A stretch of 64,000 nt of DNA from Trichormus sp. M33_DOE_039 (GTDB lineage Bacteria > Cyanobacteriota > Cyanobacteriia > Cyanobacteriales > Nostocaceae), in contig DVDT01000105.1 in the NCBI GenBank assembly GCA_015296085.1, positions 82,346 to 146,345 of the forward strand, in the 5' to 3' direction. Positions 17,334 through 25,064 of this stretch are shown piece by piece. How positions within the stretch are numbered: position 1 is the stretch's first letter; each line of letters opens with the position of its first letter. Under the pieces are notes generated by a model, which saw only the letters and a program-made list of their open reading frames with translations, was not told where the DNA came from and did no database searches. The position numbers and the translations under genes are program-made.

Positions 17334-18101
17334 TTAAGGTTTTTGGGAAAGCAATGGTTGAGATGCAACGTCATCTAAGCGGATGCTAGTGAGTAAACTC
17401 AGCCATTTCTCCTGAATTGCTTGATTTTTGGGGTTTTCCTGGCGTAATTGCGATATTGTTTTTAACGCCTCATGCCAAATCCCATTTCGGAGATATATAT
17501 CAAAACGTTGCAAAGGTGTAGCTGTTGCTAATTCTTGAGTAACTTTTTCGTCAAGGGTGACTCGTTTAATTACACCTTCAACGTAAGTTGGGGCTGAATC
17601 CTGTTGTGGGTCACAATCAACAGTCAAAAACCAACGATATCGTTTATTTACTTCCAAAGGAATGTTATCCGGTACAGGAACACTGATAATTCCCGGTTTT
17701 TCAGGGAGAGCGATCGCTTTTTGGTAAATTGTATTTGACTGCTGATCTTGCAAGACAAATTCTGTGGGATATGCAGTACTTTGAGGGTAAGGCATATAAA
17801 ACATCAGTGTTGGATGTGCTTCTGCGGTTAATCCCCAGACATTGATCACAGTAGGAGGGCCTTCCGTATAAGGTACTAAAGCTGTGAGTGGCGGTTTAGC
17901 GGCGGGACAGGGATTTCGTCTTGCACCTCCACGAACACGACCTCCCGGCGGCGGCTCAGTAGCTGGGGGTGCTGGCGGATTGAAGCTGACTTTCTTGGGC
18001 TGGTTGACAGGAGAATTAACTGGTACTGGTTTAGCTATTACCAAGCTCTGACCAGCTAAAAAACTGATGTAGCCAAGAGTTAATGAAAGTAATATTTTCA
18101 T
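17334..18101 (-). CDS. DUF928 exported protein
   Basis: The 255-residue protein has a Sec signal peptide (MKILLSLTLGYISFLAGQSL, with cleavage near VIAKP), then a Pro-rich linker containing a GGRVRGGARRNPCPA motif. A beta-rich domain follows (YTEGPPTVINVWGLTAEAHP, TLMFYMPYP, KRYRWFLTVDCDP), with cysteines in NPCPA and VDCDP that may form a disulphide. The C-terminus is helical (RFDIYLRNGIWHEALKTISQ), suggesting a TPR-like tail. These are the features of the DUF928 family, restricted largely to cyanobacteria and of unknown function. It is the last gene of the minus-strand series TPR-CHAT, DUF1822, CHAT-CHASE2, DUF928; periplasmic location and gene order suggest that it works with the CHAT proteins. 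Confidence 0.82.
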   Translation of the reverse strand: MKILLSLTLGYISFLAGQSLVIAKPVPVNSPVNQPKKVSFNPPAPPATEPPPGGRVRGGARRNPCPAAKPPLTALVPYTEGPPTVINVWGLTAEAHPTLMFYMPYPQSTAYPTEFVLQDQQSNTIYQKAIALPEKPGIISVPVPDNIPLEVNKRYRWFLTVDCDPQQDSAPTYVEGVIKRVTLDEKVTQELATATPLQRFDIYLRNGIWHEALKTISQLRQENPKNQAIQEKWLSLLTSIRLDDVASQPLLSQKP

Positions 18102-18319
18102 AGAGTTACAGTTAGTCGTTGTTAATTAACTAAAATTACTGATAGTAGTGACTTTGCTGTGACAGAGTGTGTTTCAGGTGATTGTGAATTAGTGAGAAAT
18201 ACGGTATTTAGAGAAAGAGATTTGTTGTGCGCTAACTGTCGGACACTTTGAAGTTGCAAAATTTTAAAATTATAGAATGCTGACTATAACTGCTGTGTTT
18301 CATTGTGAAGTTTGTAACT

Positions 18320-18412
18320 TGCTTTCCATAAGAATATTTTGAATTTTGAATTTCGAATTTTGTAGCTTTAGCTTTCCGCAGGGTATTTTGAATTTTGAAT
18401 TGATACTGCGGT
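18320..18412 (-). repeat. Degenerate ATTCAAA tandem repeats overlapping a gene end
   Basis: On the minus strand ATTCAAA-type heptamers recur before and after the stop codon of the CHAT-CHASE2 gene. The last codons (IQNSKYPAES) are written in this repeat, so the C-terminus appears to have been remodelled by it. Confidence 0.6.
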
Positions 18413-20698
18413 TGCTGTTGCAACTAATGAAAGAGCTGACGGGACAAAGGGAAGCCAAACACCGGCAATTAATAGACTCAAACAAAGTAAATACAAAACT
18501 CCAGAACTCACACCAATCGCTAACGCTAACCTGGGTAATAAACGCCATTGCCAAGCTAATAAACCTCCAGCTACCGCCCAACCCCAAATCCAAATCACTT
18601 CTAACCAAAGCGACAAAGCCGACAATAATGGACGACCATCTAAAGCAGCACTAATAATTTGGCTGACCATGTGGGCTTGTACCATTACCCCTGGCATTGG
18701 TTCATTGACAAGACTGCCGTAGGGAGTACCCCAATAGTCAGCGATATCTCCCCTAGTGACGACACCAATCAAAACAATCCGGTCTTTGATGGCATTCCGA
18801 TTAATCGGATTAGATAACAATTGGGTAAGTGTCACTTGTTCCGCGATTTGCTTAGACGCGCGATAGTTGAGTAAGATTTGACCGCCGTTGGCATCAATGC
18901 CTTGATAACCACCAGTGCGAGATGAAAGACGGCGCAAAACTGTTTTTCCTAATTGCAAAGAGGGGGAAGGGCCAGAGGTAAATTTTGGTTGAATGCCAGA
19001 GGCTGAGAGATAGAGAAATGCTAGTTGGGTACTAAAAGCGTAGGGTGTGGAACATAGAGAAGTAGTTTCTTGGGTCATAAATAGGAGATGGCGACGTACC
19101 ACACGATCCTGATCATCAATGAAGTCGCTAAAACCTAATCTTTCCTTGGGAATTTCTGGCGGTGGTGCAGTAGCTTTGATCTTGACTGTAGCGTCACTGC
19201 CTTTACAGACCCCGATTAAATTATCAGTTTGTTGGAGTTGTGATTTTAACTCTAATTGTTCTGCCGGGAAGTCGCGGTAGATATCCAAACCGATCGCTTT
19301 GGGTTGGTATTGATTGAGTTTTGTGAGTAATTTGTTGAGATATTTGTCGGAGATGGAAGTCCCTTTCAACACTTGGTCATCACGACGTTGATTTTCTATG
19401 TCTTCATCATCAATGGTGACTATTAATAACCGCCGATCTGGCCCCTCATCTGGACGCGATCGCATCATTTGATCAAATGCTTGTAGTTCTAAACTTTGTA
19501 ATCCGCCCAGTAAGCGCAAACCACAAACTACAGCCGACACTGCCAAACTAGATAACGCCGCTATTTTTAAGCTGGATTTTTTTGCTACTGGTGGTGTATA
19601 AAATATTTCCTGTGTTGGAGGCTGAATCAATTCATCCCAAGTCAGGGGAATCTGGGCAGGATTTTGACAAATCACTGGCAGCCAAGTAGCACAGGGAAAT
19701 CTATCTTCTAATCCCTGTAAACGTTCCCGTGCATGGCGGACTGCTTGGTATAAAGGTTCACCACCAGCAAAGCTTTGCAGAAAATATTTTAAGAACTCTT
19801 GCGCCACCTGATCGGGAACAGGTTCACGCATCACGATAATTTGAGGGATGTGTAAATCAGCTAGTTCCCGCGCTAAACCTAACCCATCACAGGAGTTGAA
19901 AATTGCTAGTTGTAAACCCCGTTCTATAGCTTGTTTGAGGGCATATTTGAGTTCGCCAATAGAGAGACTATCGGTTTTGTTCAGGTAAATTCTGCCAGTT
20001 GTACCGTTGCCTTGACTAGAACTGTGTCCTGCAAAAAATAATACATCCCAATTTTTTCCCCAGAGGTAATCTGTCAATTCCTTACGCTGTGGTTCTACCA
20101 AAAAACTCACATCGGCATAGGGGCATTTTTGTAAAACAGCTTGATCTGCCTGGGTATCAATTCCTTGACTATTGCCGACGATCGCTAAAATGTTGACTTG
20201 GGAATTGGGAGTTGGGGGTTTATGAATGCGCTCATAACTGGGTGAAGAAAGCGCGATTTCCGCTTTAGGATAGCGTTCTAATAAATCCCAGATATGCCAA
20301 GGGAGTCTTTGCAATTGACTATTTTCTGATTGCAGAATGACTCTAATTTCGTCTGTGGGCATTAATTTTTCTAGCCATTTTTCCCGCAAGGGGCGAAAAT
20401 CTTCTGCTTGTAGCCAAGCATTAAACCGGGCGCGTAAAATGTGGGCTAGTTCGTGGCAATCTTGGGTGACAGATACATTTGTCACTTGGATTTTGTCTGC
20501 ATCTAAGCGATAAGTGTTACCTAACTGGAGATAACTAGCTTGCCAACGGGTGTAATAAAGGGTGATTTCGGGACATGGTGGTAGTTTACCTGTGATTTCT
20601 GTGGAAGGGCGATCGCGCTCTTCTCCAATTTGCAGAGTGACAGGAAATCCTTGTTCAAAACCACCGTCGCCAAACTTTAGCACCACTAACTTAGCCAT
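18368..20698 (-). CDS. CHAT protease-like domain fused to CHASE2 sensor, multi-pass membrane protein
   Basis: Starting at the ATG at 20698 (MAKLVVLKFGDGGF), with GGAG about 13 bases upstream, the protein has about 776 residues. Residues up to about 380 carry a CHAT (caspase HetF-associated with TPR) domain, with the catalytic histidine in LFFAGHSSSQG and cysteine in AIFNSCDGLGLA, both present. One membrane helix follows (IAALSSLAVSAVVCGLRLL), then a CHASE2 domain (AFDQMMRSRP, LLIVTIDDEDIE, IGLDIYRDFP, ILLNYRASKQIAEQ, DRIVLIGV), then three hydrophobic segments at the C-terminus with no output domain after them. The layout suggests an extracytoplasmic CHASE2 sensor controlling a cytoplasmic caspase-like protease. 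The extreme C-terminus derives from heptamer repeat. An alternative GTG start at 20728 adds ten residues and is less likely. Confidence 0.88.
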   Translation of the reverse strand: MAKLVVLKFGDGGFEQGFPVTLQIGEERDRPSTEITGKLPPCPEITLYYTRWQASYLQLGNTYRLDADKIQVTNVSVTQDCHELAHILRARFNAWLQAEDFRPLREKWLEKLMPTDEIRVILQSENSQLQRLPWHIWDLLERYPKAEIALSSPSYERIHKPPTPNSQVNILAIVGNSQGIDTQADQAVLQKCPYADVSFLVEPQRKELTDYLWGKNWDVLFFAGHSSSQGNGTTGRIYLNKTDSLSIGELKYALKQAIERGLQLAIFNSCDGLGLARELADLHIPQIIVMREPVPDQVAQEFLKYFLQSFAGGEPLYQAVRHARERLQGLEDRFPCATWLPVICQNPAQIPLTWDELIQPPTQEIFYTPPVAKKSSLKIAALSSLAVSAVVCGLRLLGGLQSLELQAFDQMMRSRPDEGPDRRLLIVTIDDEDIENQRRDDQVLKGTSISDKYLNKLLTKLNQYQPKAIGLDIYRDFPAEQLELKSQLQQTDNLIGVCKGSDATVKIKATAPPPEIPKERLGFSDFIDDQDRVVRRHLLFMTQETTSLCSTPYAFSTQLAFLYLSASGIQPKFTSGPSPSLQLGKTVLRRLSSRTGGYQGIDANGGQILLNYRASKQIAEQVTLTQLLSNPINRNAIKDRIVLIGVVTRGDIADYWGTPYGSLVNEPMPGVMVQAHMVSQIISAALDGRPLLSALSLWLEVIWIWGWAVAGGLLAWQWRLLPRLALAIGVSSGVLYLLCLSLLIAGVWLPFVPSALSLVATATAVSIQNSKYPAES

Positions 20699-20855
20699 GA
20701 CCGTCGCTTTGCTCCGATTACCAATCACTGAATTTCTAATATGTTCAGACTTCTCCCCAAATATACAGTTCCGGGCAACAGGTCTGGAATTTGATACGTT
20801 GGTTCATTGTAATTACCCATGACCAACTACCGACCGCATTTAGATCTACATCACC

Positions 20856-21824
20856 TTAAATCACAAAGTTTTCTGTAATACTCATATCACCCAATGATAC
20901 CTGAACACTAAACTCCTCTTGGAGATCGCCACGAAACTGTAACTGAACGTAGTTATCGGCACTTCTGGCTTGAGCTTCTAAAAATACCGCACCAGCATTG
21001 TCTAAAACTTTCAGATGTACTCCTGCGGGGAGATACATTTGATTACCTGTGGCGTGGAGTTGCAAACGGACACTAGTTTTTTGATTAGCAGCTGGAGCAA
21101 TTTCCACAATCAACATTACTGGTTGATTGTCGATTTTGATACCCAAATCAATCAGTTTTGCTCTTCTCGTTACGCTTTCTGATTGTTCCTGCATGGCTTC
21201 AGGAGTGCTGACGGGGCTACGAAAGGCATAAGCAGGTCTTGTATCTAGGGAACTCAACAAGGATTCTACTGTTTGCCAACCAGCCTCAACTTGACCAACA
21301 AACCACTGACTGAGATTTACCAGTGCATCAACTGGGGAAGTTTTCAATTGCGCCAAGCGATCAATTAATGCTTCTAGTGGTTGTAGTTGATTTAAAGTTA
21401 TTGTTTCGGTGGCAACATTTTTGACAAAACCCAATATTTGGGCTTCTTCGGAAGCATCATCCACTTGCACAAATACATAACCCACTCGGTCTTCCCAAGT
21501 TTCTGGGGGAATCGAGCAAACTGAGCTGCCAGCAATTACAGGACGGCATTCCAAACGACCAACTGAAGACACCTCCAAATCAGCCACATCTGCACAAAAC
21601 TGCATGACGGGATTCCAACTGTCACTAGCTGTGAGATTAGTAGGAACATCCATCATTTGTAAATAATCATTTACTACCCACACAGCTAAAGTATTGAGCC
21701 GAACTTGCTCGGCTTTGGTTAAAGTAGGCTGTTGGTTAGCAAACCGTTGGGCAGTTGTACGAGCCGCTTGAGAAATCGGCAGCGTAATTGCGAAATCCTC
21801 TACCTTGGAGGTGTTGTTAGTCAT
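20856..21824 (-). CDS. DUF1822 family protein
   Basis: The 322-residue protein matches the cyanobacterial DUF1822 family: DFAITLPISQAARTTAQRFA near the start, LNTLAVWVVNDYLQMMDVPT, GRLECRPVIAG, and PETWEDRVGYVFVQVDDAS-type sequence, followed by a helical region and a C-terminal beta-sandwich-like part (VMLIVEIAP, VRLQLHATGNQMYLPAGVHL). No signal peptide or membrane helix is seen, so it is probably cytoplasmic. Function is unknown in the family; in other cyanobacteria such genes sit with CHAT proteins, as here (165 bases after TPR-CHAT, about 160 before CHAT-CHASE2). A plausible role is adaptor or substrate of the CHAT proteases, which is inference from context only. Confidence 0.82.
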   Translation of the reverse strand: MTNNTSKVEDFAITLPISQAARTTAQRFANQQPTLTKAEQVRLNTLAVWVVNDYLQMMDVPTNLTASDSWNPVMQFCADVADLEVSSVGRLECRPVIAGSSVCSIPPETWEDRVGYVFVQVDDASEEAQILGFVKNVATETITLNQLQPLEALIDRLAQLKTSPVDALVNLSQWFVGQVEAGWQTVESLLSSLDTRPAYAFRSPVSTPEAMQEQSESVTRRAKLIDLGIKIDNQPVMLIVEIAPAANQKTSVRLQLHATGNQMYLPAGVHLKVLDNAGAVFLEAQARSADNYVQLQFRGDLQEEFSVQVSLGDMSITENFVI

Positions 21825-21988
21825 AAGTTCAATCCCCAGTTGATCAATGCTGCTATTTAGATATCATCCAAATTCATTCAATTTATGCCACAAAATAAAT
21901 GATTTTTAGAGAGTTTTCTGGAATAGGGGTGTGGGGAAGGTAGGGGACAGGGAGAATTTACCCCAACCCCCCAGTTCCCATACCCTAA

Positions 21989-24850
21989 TTACAACCAATT
22001 GCCGATTAAAACATAGGCAGACCAAAAGCTGGGAGCTTGGTAGTTGGGATGGCGTAGCAGTTTGAGTTGGGCTAGTTGCAAAGCTTCGGCTTTGGTCATG
22101 TTGTTGTTTTTGAGTTGTCGATAAAATTCTCCAACAAATAAGGCGGTTGATTCATCGTCAATTTGCCATAGAGATGCTACTGTGCTGCGTGCGCCGGCTC
22201 TGACGGCTGCTCCTGCTAGTCCTAAGGCGGCGCGATTATCTCCTACTGCTGTTTGGCAGGCACTTAAAACTAGTAGTTCTATTGCTCCTGGACTGGTTTC
22301 TTCTCGGTTACGGAGCAGATTGTCAAACTCTTTGACTTTGATCGGGCCATCGTTGGCTAAAATGAATGTTTCTTCAGCGACAGAACTAAATTGACCGTGA
22401 GTAGCTAAATGCACAACGTTAAATGAAACGGCGTTTACCTCTTTTTCTAGGGCTTCGCGGGTAAATTGCTGATCTAAAAGACTGGTAGTAGAGACTCCAG
22501 CACTAGCAATCAGGTCTACCTCTGATTTAATTGCTGGGAGGGGGGCAAAATTAGGAAACCCTTCTGGGGGCTGAGTTAGCCCAGCAGTTAAGGCTCTGAG
22601 TTCCTGTCTTTGTAGGGGTTTGGGATCAAGCAGTTGCAGACCAACACTGAGAGCGATCGCATATTTTTCAATTAAATATTTTTCCCCGTCATACAGAACC
22701 GCCATTGGTAAGTTACGTAACGCACCATCTAGAACAAATACTAGTGTCTTGACTTGACTGGCAGCTAATTCTGATTCAATAGGACGGAGTAACCAGTTAT
22801 AAACTTGTTGTGATTGAGTTTTAATGACGTTAGTAGTTGTGGGATTAATCAGATTTTTGCGTAGTTCTGTGAGAACTTTGTCTACTTCTGACTGATTAAC
22901 GTTGACACTGTAATGTTTGAGTGGTTGGTTAGGAATTTTGACGATGACTTGCAATCGCTGCGGCAAAATAATGGGATAGAGAATGGCTGTGGTGGGGTTA
23001 TCTTGATCTACTACTTGATCAATCAGGACACTTTCACCTTTGAGACAAGCTTCCCGAAAAAAGTTATCTAATTCTGCTAATTGCAAAGCCTCAATGCGTT
23101 GACGGGCTTTATCTAAAATTTTTTCATCTAATTGTCCCACTGGAGACTGTAATAATAACTCTACGGATTGACGATAGACGGGTTCTACACTGTCACGAAA
23201 GTTAAATTGCACGTCTTGATTGACGGCTACTAAGTCACCTCTGAGGGATTTGAGTGTATCTACGGCAGCATCATAAGCTGTGATCGCACCATTTAGATCA
23301 TTCTGCGCCCACAGTAATCTCCCTAACTGCCACTCTAAGCGATAGCTAATATCGGCAGCATTACTCATCTGTGCCAGCACTAATCCTTGCTGAGTAATCC
23401 TTTGTGCTTCTTGCCATTGTTGATTGTTCTCATACAAATTCCCCAAACTTAATAATCCATAAGCTTCCGCTTGTTGATCTCCCAAACTGCGTGCTTGTTG
23501 GATGATATTGGCTAAGAGTTGGGCGATTTGTTGGGGATTAGGGATTGGAGACTGGGGGGTGGGGGACAAGGTAGAATCTTTGGCCTTCTCCCTTTCCATA
23601 ATTGCTTTACTTGGGGAGAAGTCAGAGCGGAGGTTTCCTCTGCTCTGAACTTTGGGACAAAGCCCTTCGCGGAGCGTCTCGAAGAGAAGACCGCATTGCT
23701 CTGTGCCTTTTCCCTCCTGCCTATTGCTCAATCTCATCAAACTCTGAGCATAGTTAATCTGGGCATAGATGGCTGCACGGCTGGGGGGGAGTTGGTTAAG
23801 GTGGACTGGAATTGAGGGAATGAGATTTTGTGCTTCTGATAATTGTTGATTGTCAATAAGTAAGCTGAGTTGATTGAGTTGGGCTTGAATTTTGGTGAGG
23901 GGTAAGGCAGATGGTGCTATTTGCTGATAATAAGTAATGGCGGCTGTGACTTCCTGCTTTGCTCGTGTGTTGTTACCCAAACTCTTGGCGCGTGAACTAT
24001 CAGCGCGTGCATTGTTGCCTAAGCTTAATAGACTAGCTCCCATTTCTCCAGGTAATTGCAGGCGTTGAGCAATGTCTAGACTTTGCTCTAAAACAGTGCG
24101 GGACTCGGCTAAATCGCCAATTACCATGAGGGCATCACCAAGCGATCGCAATCCGACTGCTTTTTCTCTAGAGTCTGGTTGTACTTGTAGTTTTTGCTTG
24201 ACTGCTAGCAAAATCTGTACCGCGCGACGATAAAAGCCTTGGTTGCGCCATGCTTGGGCTTGATTAATCTGCGATCGCACTTCGCCAATCGGGTTCTTAA
24301 TTTGTTGATAAATCTCTGCGGTTTGCTGCCAGGTTGCTAAAGCTTTCTCTGTATTACCCATTGCCAATTGCAACCGCCCTTGAATATCCAGGGTTTGAGC
24401 TAATATTTGCAGAGTTTGCTCGTTTTTTTGGGACGGGAGTAATTCCAGACTGGTTTTAATTGCTGTCTGTGCTGCTGGCCAGTCACCGAGTTGTTGATAA
24501 GCTAAAGACAAGTTACTGAAGGTGGCAGCCAGCTTCAGATTATCTCCTTGCTGTTTATATGCCTGGGCTGCTTGCTGTAATACCTGCACTGCCTCAGCAA
24601 AACGTCCAGCATCATATAAAGTTTTACCCTGCTCTATCAATAACTTACCGTCAGATTTCACTAAATGCGGTGCATCTAGTTGCAAAGCAACCGGAGGTTG
24701 AGAACTAGCCCTCCCATCTCCAGCCATTACAGGCAAATTGATTGTGAAGACCAAACCCACCAAAAAGTATATAAATAAACTGAGTATTCTTTTTGGCTTG
24801 CTAACTGTGAAATAACGACAAAAGACTCTAAAAAATTTATTTATAGACAT
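21989..24850 (-). CDS. Exported TPR-CHAT protein with in-frame repeat insertion
   Basis: I start at the ATG at 24850; the frame also runs to a start at 24895. The N-terminus has a basic stretch then a hydrophobic signal or anchor (ILSLFIYFLVGLVFTINLPV, ending MAGDG), so the protein is probably exported. Several TPR units follow (AEAVQVLQQAAQAYKQQGDN, FSNLSLAYQQLGDW, YGLLSLGNLYENNQQW). The C-terminal CHAT domain has the catalytic histidine in VVHLATHGQFSS and cysteine in LLVLSACQTAVGD, with VASLWQIDDESTALFV after it. Residues about 375-437 (GKGTEQCGLLFETLREGLCP and what follows) interrupt the TPRs with sequence that is a copy of an interspersed DNA repeat, kept in frame. It heads the minus-strand CHAT, DUF1822 and DUF928 series. 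Such proteins resemble separase/caspase-type enzymes, but no substrate is known here. Confidence 0.87.
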   Translation of the reverse strand: MSINKFFRVFCRYFTVSKPKRILSLFIYFLVGLVFTINLPVMAGDGRASSQPPVALQLDAPHLVKSDGKLLIEQGKTLYDAGRFAEAVQVLQQAAQAYKQQGDNLKLAATFSNLSLAYQQLGDWPAAQTAIKTSLELLPSQKNEQTLQILAQTLDIQGRLQLAMGNTEKALATWQQTAEIYQQIKNPIGEVRSQINQAQAWRNQGFYRRAVQILLAVKQKLQVQPDSREKAVGLRSLGDALMVIGDLAESRTVLEQSLDIAQRLQLPGEMGASLLSLGNNARADSSRAKSLGNNTRAKQEVTAAITYYQQIAPSALPLTKIQAQLNQLSLLIDNQQLSEAQNLIPSIPVHLNQLPPSRAAIYAQINYAQSLMRLSNRQEGKGTEQCGLLFETLREGLCPKVQSRGNLRSDFSPSKAIMEREKAKDSTLSPTPQSPIPNPQQIAQLLANIIQQARSLGDQQAEAYGLLSLGNLYENNQQWQEAQRITQQGLVLAQMSNAADISYRLEWQLGRLLWAQNDLNGAITAYDAAVDTLKSLRGDLVAVNQDVQFNFRDSVEPVYRQSVELLLQSPVGQLDEKILDKARQRIEALQLAELDNFFREACLKGESVLIDQVVDQDNPTTAILYPIILPQRLQVIVKIPNQPLKHYSVNVNQSEVDKVLTELRKNLINPTTTNVIKTQSQQVYNWLLRPIESELAASQVKTLVFVLDGALRNLPMAVLYDGEKYLIEKYAIALSVGLQLLDPKPLQRQELRALTAGLTQPPEGFPNFAPLPAIKSEVDLIASAGVSTTSLLDQQFTREALEKEVNAVSFNVVHLATHGQFSSVAEETFILANDGPIKVKEFDNLLRNREETSPGAIELLVLSACQTAVGDNRAALGLAGAAVRAGARSTVASLWQIDDESTALFVGEFYRQLKNNNMTKAEALQLAQLKLLRHPNYQAPSFWSAYVLIGNWL
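23533..23728 (+). repeat. Interspersed repeat, copy B, inside the TPR-CHAT gene
   Basis: The block contains a GGGATTAGGGATTGGAGACT run and a copy (23603-23663) of the repeat at 1002-1062 in opposite orientation. It also has the GAGCGTCTCGAAGAGAAGAC segment (23673-23692), which resembles 1143-1162. It is about 195 bases long and preserves the host reading frame. Confidence 0.7.
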
Positions 24851-25064
24851 GGTGATTGGCAACTGACAACCTGGAATGTTTTCAGAGCAAGACACAGAGT
24901 TAGAGTTATCCTGCTACCGACCTGCCACTAATTGTACAGGACTTACGCGGTGAGACTCCGCGTTAGCAGATGGTTTGTCATCCCTAGGCTTGTAAATTAC
25001 ACAATCACTCGTGAGGTTCGCTGACTGTTAACTGTTAGCAATCAACTCAAAAAGATGTCACAGC

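Noticed and set aside
18346..18654. 102-codon plus-strand frame opposite the end of CHAT-CHASE2
   Set aside because: It is antisense to a well-supported coding region and partly made of heptamer repeat.
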